The notes under the pieces were generated by a model. That model worked only from the letters and a program-made list of their open reading frames with translations. It did no database searches and had not been told where the DNA came from. From Serripes groenlandicus (taxonomy: Eukaryota; Mollusca; Bivalvia; Cardiida; Cardiidae), in assembly GCA_031761405.1 (NCBI GenBank), contig JASEVX010000011.1:65141217-65205216 (forward strand): a stretch of 64,000 bases of DNA, written 5' to 3'. The position numbers and the translations under genes are program-made. Shown in pieces: positions 20,393-31,470 of the stretch; position 1 is the first letter of the stretch; every line of letters begins with the position of its first letter.

Positions 20393-21418
20393 CAGTTGCG
20401 AGTCCCATTACTATTTAATAGGTGGCAAGTATGAAATTAATTGGGTGCGAAAGATCAGATTTTCTTTATTTCTAAATCTATTGTTTATCAGAGTTTGTTC
20501 TTCTCTTAATTTATTTCAAGCCAAATAATCATTTAATATCACATATATTTAATCATTTAAGTGTGTAATATTAGCTATCTATCTGTAATAAGGTGTTTGA
20601 GCATTCTTTCGAAATGTTGACTCTCAAGATCGAGTCGTAGTGTCAGACATCGAAGAAAAATCAGGCAAAGCTTTAGTGCATGTTTTATTCCACTACATTC
20701 GAGAGAAAAAAGCATTTCTATAGTATCTGTCTTTCTCCTATATTCGACCCATGTACTCGTTTCGTGACGTTTGAGAAATCAATATGTTGTGCGACATTTT
20801 TTGTCTGCATATATATATAAACAAGTCACTTTTCTAAGTTTACATTTTACTTCCGGTTACTTCGCTTTGTTTACATTTTGGCAATATGAAACTAGGTCAC
20901 AAACTGAGGAAAAGGCGTTTCGACATTCACAACCGATAAACAGGCTTATATTTGAGACATATTTTCACAAATAATTCTTATTTTTGTTTCTGTTACCAGT
21001 TTATGTTGATACTTATCTATTAAAAGGAGAATTTGACGTGATTTTCATATCGATAGTCATATATTAACAAATTAGACTGTGCGACGTAAAGGTTTCTAGT
21101 TATCGCCTTTTGATTACATAGTTTATGAAAATAATTAAAGTATCCCAGTCTAGCTAATAGGGACTGTTTTGTCTTCGTAAATAAAACACAAAAACGTAAA
21201 TGCCAGTCAAAATAAAGAAACTGCACATACTTAAAACATCGGAATATTTATTTCATTTTAGATGCGTCATAACTTAGTGTTTTTAAACAAACGCAATTGT
21301 AATATGTTCAAGACATTTAAAAAAAAAAATCTAATAATAACCCCCCCTCCCATGTCATTTCCGAAAACCTATTAAAAATAGAAGTCGCGGGCTTCTACCC
21401 GGCGACTAATGAAACAAA
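20393..21418. other. Single-copy-looking AT-rich DNA
   Basis: No repeat or convincing exon. It holds ACTTCCGG (ETS-type site) near 20848 and a TATATATATAAA run near 20810, but no supported transcript. Confidence 0.4.
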
Positions 21419-21648
21419 TTAGCCCTTTTCTTCATATGACAATTCTGCAGCAGACAACTTTGAACATGTTTTGTCAAAAATTGGAAAATCTCCATAATTG
21501 AATGGATAACCTATGACTAAATGTGGAAAACATTGAGGCAAAAGGAGAAATTGCATGTTTTGTGCAATTTCTTCTTTTGTCACTATGTTTTCAAAAAGCT
21601 GTCTGCTGCAGAGGCGTCAGAAAGCGTCTATATGAGGGAAAGGGTTAA
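21419..21648 (-). mobile_element. T-young element
   Basis: Left TTAGCCCTTTTCTTCATATG, right GAGGGAAAGGG plus TTAA at 21645-21648. Hairpin GCAT...GTGC, 9-bp perfect arms. Confidence 0.88.
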
Positions 21649-21846
21649 CCCCGTTTCCACTTACATACACTTTATGAAGCCTTTGCAGCAGACAGAAACT
21701 TTTGAAAACATTTTGGCAAAGGAGCCAAATGAGCAATGTCTCATAGCAATTTCTCCTTTTACCACAATGTTTTCAACTTTATTCAATAAATGAGAGGTTT
21801 CGCTTTCATAGTCATCTGATGCATATTTGTTTTTGGGAAGAGTTAA
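21645..21846. mobile_element. T-old element sharing TTAA
   Basis: TTAACCCCGTTTCCACTTAC to TTGGGAAGAG plus TTAA; shares its left TTAA with the T-young neighbour. Confidence 0.75.
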
Positions 21847-21971
21847 TCACTGGTTACAGAAATGATCAGCCATCAAAAAAACGTAACAAAAGATTGGAGG
21901 GGAATGTCGTCACCACCAATAAAGACACCTTGGTGATCTGAACACCCCCATGCTGTAGCTTGTAGAGGTGA

Positions 21972-22195
21972 GATTACCCTTTCCCACATATAGACGCTTT
22001 ATGACGCCTCTACAGCAGAGTACTTATGAAAACATTGTGACAAAAGGAGAAATTGCTCAAAAACGAGCAATTTCCCCTTTTGCCACAATATTTTCAACTT
22101 TGTGCAGTAATTATATCTTCTTTTGAAGTGATTTTCCATATTTTCACCTACTTGTTTTCAAAGTTGTCTTCTACAGATTGTGGGGAAAAGGGGGG
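21972..22195. mobile_element. T element, intermediate type
   Basis: TTACCCTTTCCCACATATAG, CTCTACAGCAGA and hairpin GCTC/GAGC intact; the right terminus is degraded (GTGGGGAAAAGG). Confidence 0.75.
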
Positions 22196-22980
22196 TTCAA
22201 TTATAATAGTGACGCAAACAGAGGACTGACGCATACGCAAATATACTAATTATACATTATATCCAAAAATAGAATTTGAAATAAAGAATATTGGGCAAGT
22301 GGACAAATTCATTTAAACATTGATCACGATCTTCAATACTGTTTTCATCTTTACATTGTTAAACCCTGAGACTCTCTATTACAGAATGGCGTTGACCAAA
22401 CCCTCTGCAACAGAGAGGACTTCTTTACAAGGCAATGTGTGAAAAGAATACATTGCTAAACACAAGCAATGCCTCCTTTTCCCACAATGTTTTCAACTTT
22501 GTTTTTTAAAACATTCTTGATGTTACCTCTTCCCCAAAGCAGGAAACTCTAAAAATATTTTTATCCATATAATAAAATTTAAATAAATGAATTCATTTAC
22601 TGCCAAAATTCAAATACAATTCTAAAGTGCACTCAAGATATTACAAACAAGGTCAATAAGAAAGTTTGAACTTACATTTTAAACTATTGCAATAGTCAGT
22701 AAATGTATAATCTTTTTGATATAATGATTTCAATTGAAGTTCACTAAATGACTTTTTTTCACAAGATGTCTTTTAAAACTTTTAATCCTATTTGGTTATC
22801 AAAATTTGAACATTTTCATAACATTCTCACGAAAACAGGAGATTAAAAAGAAATTGAATGACCTACGATTATAATCCCAAATTTTTGAAGTTGACTGACT
22901 TTTTCTGAACTAAAGAAATATGAGATAGTTGAATTATTGGAGATTCAAGTATCATAAGAAAGCCGAAGCAAAATAGGACC
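22196..22980. other. AT-rich DNA with T-element remnant
   Basis: A decayed T copy at about 22359-22500 (aaaccctgagactc; gcaatgcctccttttcccac). Nothing else recognised. Confidence 0.4.
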
Positions 22981-23101
22981 TTAAAACCCTTTCCAACATC
23001 CATCCACAGTTTGAGAAATCTTTCATTCAGAGTTTCAATATTTTTTACTAGATATTTTCAAAGTGGTCTGCTGCAGATTTGTTGTATGTGAGAAACGGTT
23101 G
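22981..23101. mobile_element. T-old deletion derivative
   Basis: TTAAAACCCTTTCCAACATC to GGTCTGCTGCAGATTTG and GTGAGAAACGG; the hairpin region is deleted. Confidence 0.6.
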
Positions 23102-23118
23102 AAGTTAAGCTAGAGAAT

Positions 23119-23327
23119 ATTTAATCCTTTCCCACTTAAAGGCACATTTTCTTGCATCTGCAGCAGACATCCTTTGAAAAACATTGTGACAAAAAAAGAA
23201 ATTGCTCAGCCACAATGTTTTCAACTCTTTTCAATAATTTTACTTTCATTTAAAAGGAATTTCTATATTTTTTAGCACAAATTTCAAACTTGTCTGCCGC
23301 AGATTTGTTGTATGTAGGAAAAGGTCA
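23119..23327. mobile_element. T-old element lacking one hairpin arm
   Basis: TTAATCCTTTCCCACTTAAA, CTGCAGCAGAC, then GAAATTGCTC runs directly into gccacaatgttttcaac, so the second arm is deleted. Confidence 0.7.
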
Positions 23328-23499
23328 GTTTTGACGGCTGCATTGAAAACCTCTGTGGAAAAGGAATATAACATCAGGCATTATGGAAGAACCATTTTGA
23401 TATAAAGAGTAGAAATCATTGTGGGAAAAAGGAGGAATAATTCATTTGTCAGGTCCATTACAAAGGGTCCACATAGTTTTACTTCAATAAAATTTATTG

Positions 23500-23730
23500 T
23501 TAACCCTTTTCCTCATATAGACGCTTTCTGACGCCTCTGCAGAATACGGCTTTTTAAAAACATAGTGACAAAAGAAGAAATTGCTCAAAACAAGCAATTT
23601 CTACTTTTGACACAATGTTTTCCACTTTTAGTCATAGGTTATCCGTTCAATTATTGAGATTTTCTATTTTTTTTACAAAATATGTTCACAGTAGTCTGCT
23701 GCAAAATTGTCGTATGAGGGAAAGGGTTAA
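23500..23730 (+). mobile_element. T-young element, near complete
   Basis: TTAA at both ends; both terminal nonamers recognisable; hairpin GCTC/AAGC. Confidence 0.92.
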
Positions 23731-24560
23731 AGTCCACCTTTGTTTAGCAATTCCCCGTCTATAGCAATATAGAAATAATCCATATTTGAAATTAGCTTAG
23801 ATATCATCAAGAAAAAAAAAATTGACAAAATGTTAGCATGCTCAAGTAAAAAATTGTTGCTTCCAGAGTGATTACAAGATTTTTCTTCAACCTAGTTTTG
23901 AAGCTACATGACCCATATTCAATCTTGGCCTAGATATCATCAAGACAAACATTCTGACACAGTTTGAAGCTGCTGAAACAAACAATGTGGTCTCGAGAGT
24001 GTTAATGAGATTTTTCTCATATTTGTCCTAATGACCTAGTTTTTGACAGAACATTGAACCTATATTCAAACTTAGCCTAGATATTATGCAGATGATTATT
24101 CTCAAAAAGTTTCAACATGCTCAAATTATAAATGCAATCTCTATGAATGTTAACAAAATTTTCCTTCAATTTGACTTCAATTTTACATGACATAGTTTTA
24201 AACTTGGCCACGATTTGATGGAGATGGATAATCTGATAGACTTTCATCAAGATTGGATGCAAAATGTTGCCTGTAGAGTGTTCACAAGGCAATTGTTGAC
24301 GACGCACGGCAGACAAAATGTGATCCAGAATAACTCGGTTTGAACACTTCATGCCCAGGACAGTGGTGAGCTGGAACCGATCAATCTGGTTCTTGCACTG
24401 GACACATTGCCATGTTACGGTTGACACTTCTGCCAAACTATTTGAATTTCCAACGCTGCACAAAAGCATTATAGCACGGACACAAATTGTTGATTTCCAT
24501 GCGCCAAATAAGCTGCATTCCCAATCTAAACACCTAGGTTTTTCATGGAAACGTTGCTTA
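23731..24560. repeat. Interspersed mollusc-type repeat
   Basis: Two to three degenerate ~150-bp units contain ttggcctagatatcatcaag and gtttgaagctg. A terminal part follows with gaacacttcatgccca and gtggtgagctgg, then ttgcactggacacattgcc. An unbroken minus-strand frame (24077-24550) with a CVQC motif crosses the repeat end and is probably fortuitous. Confidence 0.5.
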
Positions 24561-24787
24561 AAAAGTTAATATTGAAAACACTAAAGGAATTGAAGGGAAA
24601 AGGAAACATACTAAACCATTTCCAGCATTCCTATTTTGTAGGAAACAACTTCGATAACATCTTATTATCGAAAAGATAATTATTTTATAGATCTGAAAAC
24701 ATTGTGACAAAAGGAGAAATTGCTCCGTCTGTAGTAGAGGCATTCAAAAGTCTGTATGAAGGATTAGGCTTAACCTAAATCATCCTC
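24561..24787. mobile_element. T-old remnant in AT-rich DNA
   Basis: gaaaacattgtgacaaaagg and agaaattgctccg near 24685-24725 are half of a T element; termini absent. Confidence 0.45.
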
Positions 24788-24937
24788 TTACCCTTTCCCC
24801 CATGTAGATTCTTTTTGATGCCTCTGCAGCAGACGACTTTTTGAAAATATGGCGCCAAAAGATATACAATTATTGTACTTGCATTTAAAGGGAGTTGTCT
24901 GCTGCAGATTTGTTGTATGTGGGAAAGGGAGGGCTAA
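24788..24937. mobile_element. T-element deletion derivative
   Basis: TTACCCTTTCCCCCATGTAG and CTCTGCAGCAGACGAC at left, GTCTGCTGCAGATTTG and GTGGGAAAGGG at right, with the hairpin deleted. Confidence 0.75.
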
Positions 24938-24958
24938 CCCTTTCAATTATGACAATGT

Positions 24959-25189
24959 TTAACCCTTTCCCTTATACGACAATTCTGCAGCAGACAACTT
25001 TGAACATATTTTGTCAAAAAATGGAAAATCTCTATAATTGGATGGATAACCTATGACTAAAAGTGGAAAACATTGTGGCAAAAGGAGAAATTGCTCGTTT
25101 TGAGCAATTTCTTCTTTTGTCACTATGTTTTCAAAAAGCCATCTGCTGCAGATGGCGTCAGAAAGCGTCTATATGAGGTAAATGGTTAA
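24959..25189 (-). mobile_element. T-young element, near complete
   Basis: TTAA both ends; perfect hairpin GAAATTGCTC/GAGCAATTTC; right terminus mutated to GAGGTAAATGG. Confidence 0.92.
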
Positions 25190-25296
25190 ATAGACAAACA
25201 AATACAGATTCAAGAACACAAAATTATGCCCCATTTCCAGAGATCTCATTCTATGTCCGGATGAGCTAATAATAGAACAAAAATCAGTCTACTTAC

Positions 25297-25380
25297 AGGA
25301 CACAGTTGGAGCTGTCCAGCAGGCTGCCTTTCGGTCCAAATTTACAGTTTGGGCTCACTCCATATAAGGATCGGGCTCGT
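25297..25380 (-). CDS. Candidate internal coding exon, unknown protein
   Basis: On the minus strand an 84-bp block is bounded by an acceptor (ttgtatattttcag, AG at 25382-25381) and a consensus donor (GTAAGTAG from 25296). Only one frame is open: it starts after one base and gives 27 codons beginning RARSLYGVSPNC, with FGPKGSLLDSS further on, leaving two bases. GC content is clearly above the flanks. Its entry phase matches the exit phase of the candidate first exon at 28733-28794, so the two could belong to one gene with a ~3.4-kb intron. I do not recognise the protein. No downstream exon could be assigned. Confidence 0.5.
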
Positions 25381-25450
25381 CTGAAAATATACAACATGGG
25401 ATCATTATAGATGCTTGTTCAGTCTACTTTTTTTCTTTTTCAAGATTGTT

Positions 25451-25680
25451 TTAACCCTTTACCTCATACGACAATTCTGCAGCAGACGACTTTGAACTTA
25501 TTTTGTCAAAAAAAAGAAAAACTCTATAATTGAATGGATAACCTATGACGAAAAGCCTAAAACATTGTGGCAAATGGAGAAATTGCTCGTTTTGAGCAAT
25601 TTCTTCTTTTGTCACTATGTTTTCAAAAAGCCGTCTGCTGCAGAGGCGTCAGAAAGCGTCTATATGAGGGAAAGGGTTAA
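25451..25680 (-). mobile_element. T-young element, near complete
   Basis: TTAA both ends, both CTGCAG-containing subtermini, perfect hairpin. It lies just upstream (minus strand) of the exon candidate, so in its putative intron. Confidence 0.92.
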
Positions 25681-25888
25681 TACTTTTTCTGATAAAGACG
25701 ACTTCAGATCATGAGATGCCTCAGTAGAAGATTCTTTTTTTTTGGAAACTTTGTAGGAAAGGAGAAATTGGGAAGAACAATTAGGTTCTCTCTGTTTCAC
25801 TCATGTTTCCATCTCTTTATCAACATTATCACTGTATTTGTCCTTCTGGTAAAACTTTTTCTTAAAATCTTTTTTAAGTAGAAAAATA

Positions 25889-26097
25889 TAAACCCTTTTG
25901 CACATTAAGATATATTTTGACACATTCTGCAGCAGTCGACTTTTGAAAACATTCTGACAAAAGGAGAAATTGCCTCATTGTTTTCAACTATATTCTATTA
26001 TAAGTCTTACATTTGTAAGGATTTTTCAATTATTTTTTTTACCTATATGTTTGCAAAGTCGTTTACTGCAGATTTGCATTATGTGGGGAAGGGTTAA
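25889..26097. mobile_element. T-old element with damaged hairpin
   Basis: AAACCCTTTTGCACATTAAG and CTGCAGCAGTCGAC on the left, GTCGTTTACTGCAG and GTGGGGAAGGG plus TTAA on the right. Confidence 0.75.
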
Positions 26098-26333
26098 AAT
26101 GTCATACATAATTGTGCCTTAGTGGACTAAAGCTTTGTAGGACTTCAAAATGCTGATGATGTGATAGTAACCACATATGAAAATTTCACATGAAATTTTG
26201 TAAGACTAATATTTATCACATTTGAATTTTGTAAGACCAACAGTTACCACATATGAAAACTTCAAAGCCAACAATAGACCATGCAATGATAATAAAAAAA
26301 CCTATAATAAAGTCAAATGTACCTGTATTAATA

Positions 26334-26563
26334 TTAACCCTTTCCCTCATATAGACGCTTTCTGACGCCTCTGCAGCAGATGGCTTTTTGAAAACATAGT
26401 GACAAAAGAAGAAATTGCTCAAAACGTGCAATTTCTCCTTTTGCCACAATATTTTCCACTTTTCGTCATAGGTTATCCATTCAATTATAGAGATTTTCTA
26501 TTTTTTGACAAAGTATGTTCAAAGTCGTCTGCTGCAGAATTACCGTATGAGGAAAAGGGTTAA
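26334..26563 (+). mobile_element. T-young element, near complete
   Basis: TTAA both ends. Hairpin arms GCTC/GTGC mismatch at one position, an intermediate between the two palindromic states. Confidence 0.92.
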
Positions 26564-27240
26564 AGGGACAGAACAATTATCGCTAAAGTAAAAAATTCAG
26601 ATATATTTCAAATCATGAAAACAAAAAGGACTGATTTTACTTGATGCTTGCTGGTTATATCTCACATTTGGGTTTACTTACAATCAAAAACAATATTTTT
26701 GAATAAAAATTAACAATCATTGGCTTCTCTTTTTATTTGTTTAATAAATCAGCTGAACATAAGAATGGAATGTTTTTCAAATAACTGAACTCTTGCTTTG
26801 GTTAATGGGTTGATTACAAAGGGACACAACTGCATACAGTCTCAAAAAGTGTAACAGTTTGGAACCAGTTGTCTACCTTCCTACTTGAATAATCTTGTTG
26901 TTAACCTTTAATTCAAAAAATGTTCTTCACTTTAGAAAAAAAATTCAACTATTTCTTGTGCAAAATGTAATTTCGTCATATAGAGCCTTTTCTTCCTTTT
27001 AATAAGATAATTTTCCATGAGGTAAAGCTTATGTTGGAGAACCGCGAAATTGTATTGAAGTCGCAGCCTGTCGGGATCCTCAATATTCTTTGATTAGCAG
27101 GAATCTCTGTCTTCATTCATTAGGGTCGGTGGAGAAGTGATGAGGAGGTATGGCGGGACCCGTTTATATTCCCTATGACGACACGCTGCGTACACACCAG
27201 GTACACACTAGGAACATGCTAGAAGAACACTGGGTACGCT
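26564..27240. other. Single-copy-looking DNA, no gene seen
   Basis: AT-rich up to 27000, then more GC-rich (27030-27240, cgggaccc, cacgctgcgtacacacc). I see no splice-bounded open frame. Confidence 0.4.
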
Positions 27241-27266
27241 CGTGACTCGTTCTTCATACCCATATT

Positions 27267-27419
27267 CGCTGGACATGAGTCAGAAGCACTCTATGTGTGG
27301 TTTAGATGTGCGGTACGCTGGACATGAGTTAGAAGCACTCTATGTGTGGTTTGGACATGAGTTAGAAGCACTCTATGTGTGGTTTGGACATGAGTTAGAA
27401 GCACTCTATGTGTGGTTTA
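27267..27419. repeat. 33-bp minisatellite, about four units
   Basis: Units of ggacatgagttagaagcact then ctatgtgtggttt. 33 is a multiple of three, so a frame stays open through it; no sign of a gene beyond the repeat. Confidence 0.9.
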
Positions 27420-27668
27420 GATGTGCGCTAGACCTCAGCCTACAAACACAAATACATAGTGTGTTCTAAGCGTATGTCTGGTGTTGATCCAGTGTGTCTT
27501 GCATCCTTCTAGCGTGTACATTCATGCATCGTGCTCCGCTCACATGCATGCACAAAAATCTTGACGCTTACAGCAAATGACAACGAATGCATAGCATTGG
27601 TCTAGTGCGCTGATGAGTAACAAGTAACAAATGTTGACGCACACTTAGCGAATGAATGAATGTATATT

Positions 27669-27877
27669 GTTTTATGGCGCATCGATAGCTAAGGTCATTT
27701 AGCGCGCATTTAAATTTTATTATTCATGTTCCCTTGGTGAACAAACCAGTACTAGGCTAGAAAATGTGCCTTGCCCAAGAGCACTCCACCATGACCGAAT
27801 TGCCGCGACTGGGGATCGAACCCGGGACACCCGGTTTCGAAATCCCTGACGCTAACCACTCGACCACAGCGGATTCC
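27669..27877 (-). mobile_element. SINE-B (tRNA-derived)
   Basis: tRNA head at the right on the minus strand: gtggtcgagtggttagcg (box A) and gggttcgatcccc (box B). Body includes gagcactccaccatgacc and gtgccttgcccaaga. The tail at left is unusual (tttatggcgcatcgatagc). Confidence 0.8.
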
Positions 27878-28000
27878 TCACACTTAGCGAACGACAAGAC
27901 ACTGTCCAAAATTGCAACACTGTACAGAAATGCCAACTTGCACCTTTTGGCACAGACATACGTACTCATATATAACTTTCTGGTTGAATGCATACTAGCT

Positions 28001-28125
28001 GCAATATGTAGATACAAGCACTTTGCAAGATGTAGAAACAAGCAATTTGCAAGATGTAGATACATGCACTTTGCAAGATGTAGAAACAAGCACTTTGCAA
28101 GATGTAGATACAAGCACTATGCATG
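28001..28125. repeat. 24-bp minisatellite, about five units
   Basis: Repeats of gatgtagatacaagcacttt then gcaa with small variations; open on both strands because 24 is a multiple of three. Confidence 0.9.
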
Positions 28126-28269
28126 ATTTATTTTTAAAGCTCTATGTAAGACATTTAACTCTTTTTCACATATACCAAATCTACAGCATACAACTTTGAA
28201 AATATCTAGGTAAAATGATAAAATTAGACAAATGTTGCTAAATCAATAAATAACATCAAGCCTGTCTTG
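28126..28269. mobile_element. T-old left fragment
   Basis: TTTAACTCTTTTTCACATAT, then ccaaatctacagcatacaac and tttgaaaatatc; no right end. Confidence 0.5.
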
Positions 28270-28732
28270 ATTGTGCAATACAAAATGTTACCAAAAATAG
28301 TAGGTCTACACAATCTCAAAATACTAGACAAAATCTAAATATAGTATCAAACCTTCTCTTAATGAAGTTAGACAAAATGTTACTAAAAATAGTAGACAAT
28401 GTTACTAAAAAATAGTAGAGACAATATATATTAATGTTACTAAAAAATAGTTGACAAAATCTATAAATAGTATCAAACCTTCTCTTGATATAGTTAGACA
28501 AAATGTTACTAAAAATAGTAGACAAAATCTATAAAATTTATCAAACAATGTTCTCTTCATAAAGTTCATAGACAAAATCTATAAGTAGTATCAAACCTTC
28601 TCTTGATGAAGTAATACAAAATGTTACTAAAAATAGTAGACAAAATCTATAAATAGTATCAAACATTCTCTTCATAAAGTAAGACAAAATGTTACTAAAA
28701 ATAGTAATCAAAATCTATAAATAGTATCAAAC
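28270..28732. repeat. ~68-bp tandem repeat abutting an exon edge
   Basis: About six to seven units contain gacaaaatgttactaaaaat, agtagacaaaatctataaat and agtatcaaaccttctcttga. The last phrase is the complement of the exon/donor junction of the candidate exon at 28733, so the array repeats that junction several times. Confidence 0.85.
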
Positions 28733-28794
28733 CTTCTCTTGAACCAGGATGGGTCCTCATATGTGATGGTATCCTCCTCCTCATCAGTTGACAT
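28733..28794 (-). CDS. Candidate first coding exon with start codon
   Basis: On the minus strand ATG lies at 28794-28792 in good context (ACAAAATG). The reading is MSTDEEEDTITYEDPSW, then FKR plus two bases, an acidic N-terminus. It ends AG followed by GTTTGA (28732 downwards), a weak donor. A usable acceptor (aattaaagtgaacag) lies just upstream, so the 5'UTR may be spliced; a GTAAGT donor near 30150 on the same strand could be its partner. Exit phase matches the exon at 25297-25380. Product unknown. The weak donor and its repetition in the adjacent tandem array lower confidence. Confidence 0.4.
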
Positions 28795-29024
28795 TTTGTC
28801 AATGATTATTATTATAACTGTTCACTTTAATTAATAAATCTCAGTAATGGTTAGAAACTTGGTTTATGAATGTACATCACACACTATATACTATGTGAAT
28901 ATAATAACTTATGGTTAACTTTCACTATTAAAATTTTCAAACAAGATCATGCAATATATTTCCATAACAGAGCCTGAGCTTTGCAACAAACACATTTTAA
29001 TTCTTTGCATGCCAAGGTATTTTC
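28795..29024. other. AT-rich, possible intron or 5' region
   Basis: No repeat or element recognised. Confidence 0.35.
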
Positions 29025-29179
29025 CAGAGCTCTAGATAAGAGGCAGTTTTCATGTTCTAAGATCCATTTATGACACTCAAACCCTATATTTTGAGTAACA
29101 ACTTTAAAGGGTTTGGTTCAGTAATAAGGGAGATTTCGTGGATAAAAGACCGGTTTACTACCCCTTATCTAGTCCTCTG
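29025..29179. mobile_element. Hairpin element H, stem-deleted copy
   Basis: Both termini present: CAGAGCTCTAGATAAGAGG and CCCCTTATCTAGTCCTCTG. The middle keeps caaaccctatattttgagta and aaagggtttgg but has lost the tip of the stem. Confidence 0.8.
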
Positions 29180-29312
29180 ATTGTAATCTGCTGTGATGTA
29201 TTAATATTAGTTTTCTCCTAAATTTGTGCTTAAATAGAATCGAAGTGTCCAACAAATTGGATCTCAGATCAGGTACCTAAGTTTGGTGGTCATTACATTT
29301 TATATCTTGATA

Positions 29313-29439
29313 TTTAATCCTTTTCCCTAATAAAATAACTATGCAGCAAATGTCTTTAAAAAATCTTGATAAAAATATGGCATATCTTGATAGATGAAAA
29401 CATTGTGTTGAAAGGAAAACGAAATTGCTCACCACAAGT
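29313..29439. mobile_element. T-old left part
   Basis: TTTAATCCTTTTCCCTAATA, ctatgcagcaaatg, then gaaaacattgtgttgaaagg and GAAATTGCTCACCAC; right end replaced by the next tandem repeat. Confidence 0.6.
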
Positions 29440-29960
29440 GACTTTTATACCCATATCACTTAAAGTCTGGCTAGACAATTTTAAACCCATATCTTTCCCT
29501 TTGAACTAGTATAACTTATAACTCCATATCTTCAATTTTCAAATGATTAAATTCTCACTGGTGACTTAATTATAAACCATATCTTTCAGTTTTAAATGAT
29601 CAAACTCTTCACTAGTGACTTATAATCAAACTCCCACTTATGACTTTTAAACCATATTTTTCGCTTTCAAATGATCAAACTCTCCACTGGTGACTTATAA
29701 CCCATATCTTTCACTTTCAAATGATCAAACTCTTCACTAGTGACTTATAAACCCATATCTGTCACTTTCAAATGATCAAACTTTCCACTGGTGACATATA
29801 AACCCATATCTTTCACTTTCAAATGATCAAACTCTCCAATGGTGACTTATAAACCCATATCTTTCACTTTCAAATGATCAAACTCTCCACTGGTGACTTA
29901 TAAACCCATATCTTTCACTTTCAAATGATCTAATTCTAACTATTGACTTATACATCCATT
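29440..29960. repeat. ~51-bp tandem repeat, about ten units
   Basis: Units read gtgacttataaacccatatc, tttcactttcaaatgatcaa, actctccactg. The central units are nearly identical and the outer ones diverge, usual for an array evolving by unequal exchange. Confidence 0.9.
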
Positions 29961-30184
29961 ATCTTCCACTATTAAATTATCAAAACTTCTACTTTGAAAA
30001 CCAAATATCCCTCATTCAAATGATAGAAGTCCCACATTGCCTGTATTGGGCTGTCAAAGGTAACTAAACACTTCAATCGAATAGAAATTCCAAGAACAAA
30101 CCCACACCTGATGTCAACGGCCTGTCTTCATCAATGTGAAACTTACTTTGGTGAGAGTCTCCGAGACATTCAGACATCTTAACC

Positions 30185-30380
30185 GAGCTCTAGATAAGGG
30201 GTGTTTTTCATGTTCTAAAATCCTTATTTGACCATCTAACACTATGTTGTGGGTACTCAAAAGAATCGTCTCAGTGAGACGATTCTGTTGAGTACCCACA
30301 ACATAGGATTTGCTTGGATTATGATATTGTGAGATATTGTGGGGAAAACAGCTGTTTACACCTCCTTATCTGGACCTCTG
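30185..30380. mobile_element. Hairpin element H, full-length copy
   Basis: Termini GAGCTCTAGATAAGGGG and CCTTATCTGGACCTCTG. The core stem has arms ATGTTGTGGGTACTCA... and complement, with tip GTCTCAGTGAGAC, about 33 bp per arm with one or two mismatches. Confidence 0.88.
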
Positions 30381-30639
30381 CATCTAATAATTAACATTTT
30401 TCTCTCACATAGACGACGTATGACATGTTTAACTACAGAACTTAACACATGTTTTCTGAATGGCTTACATAACTTGACTGATAGAAAGTCGCCAACAGTT
30501 ACAGCAAAGACGTGACAATCTTTGTAGCAGTAGCAAGAATTATGTATATTCTCCTCAGACGTTTAGAATATCAAAAGCAGCATGCATGAACTACGTACAT
30601 TCAATTGTATATGAAGTGAACAGGAATGACAATTCACAT

Positions 30640-30745
30640 TGACTGAATTTTGCTCATACTAAGCAATTTCTGCTTTTACAACAATATTTTCCAACGTTCC
30701 CTGCCAGCAAAGGCGTCAAATATTGTATGAATCGGAAAATGTCCA
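30640..30745. mobile_element. T-old remnant
   Basis: ttttgctcatactaagcaat, ttctgcttttacaacaatat, then AAAGGCGTCAAATATTG; no termini. Confidence 0.45.
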
Positions 30746-30755
30746 AATGCAAATT

Positions 30756-31176
30756 CAGAGCTCTAGATAAGGGGCATTTTTTTTTGGTTTAACCCTTTCC
30801 CTCATATAAACCCTTTCGGACGCCTCTGCAGCAGACGGTTTTTTGAAAACATAGTGACAAAAGAAGAAATTGCACAAAACGTGCAATTTCTCCTTTTGAC
30901 ACAATGTTTTCCACTTTTCGTCGTAGGTTATCCATTCAATTATGGAGATTTTCTATGTTTTGACAAAATACATTCAAAGTCGTCTGCTGCAGAATTGCCG
31001 TATGAGGGAAAGGTTTAAATCCTTATTTGACATTCAAACCCTACGGTGTTGGAACTCAAAAGAATCGTCTCAGTGAGACGATTATTTCTGAGTACCCACA
31101 ATATAGGATTTTGTTAGTAATAAGAGAAACATTGAGGGGGAAAAGACCCGTTTACTCCCTCTTATCCAGTCCTCTG
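30756..31176. mobile_element. Hairpin element H hosting a T-young element
   Basis: Left CAGAGCTCTAGATAAGGGG at 30756, right CTCTTATCCAGTCCTCTG ending 31176. The stem has tip GTCTCAGTGAGAC near 31075. The left flank of the stem is interrupted at TTAA by the T element at 30789-31018. Confidence 0.88.
30789..31018 (+). mobile_element. T-young element nested in H element
   Basis: TTAA at 30789-30792 and 31015-31018. Excision with one TTAA restores the H sequence (compare taaaatcc in the copy at 30185). Hairpin is the alternative perfect form GAAATTGCAC/GTGCAATTTC. Confidence 0.92.
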
Positions 31177-31299
31177 TACATTGTACATTTGTAAATTCAC
31201 CATCACTATACTACATCATTTCCCGGTGAAAGCCTCGAGACACTGTAATTAAGGATGATCTTCAGACACTTTACCATTCTTAGACTATGGCTTCTAGCT

Positions 31300-31470
31300 A
31301 TGTTTAACCCTTTTTCCCACTTATAGACGCCTTTTGATGATTGAGACAGCAGCAGACAACTTTTGAAAACATTTGGACGAATGAAGACTTTTTTCATCAC
31401 GATAAATTACTCCTTTTATCACAATGTTTTCAGCTTAATTCATATTTATACTTTCATTTATTGCATGAGA
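31300..31470. mobile_element. T-old left part
   Basis: TTTAACCCTTTTTCCCACTT, CAGCAGCAGACAAC, then aatgaagactttttt in place of the hairpin; right terminus missing. Confidence 0.55.

Noticed and set aside
24077..24550. Minus-strand frame with a CVQC motif, phase-compatible as a third exon after 25297
   Set aside because: It runs into the terminus of an interspersed mollusc-type repeat (ttgcactggacacattgcc, gtggtgagctgg), and its upstream part also reads like that repeat. Phase agreement has a one-in-three chance.
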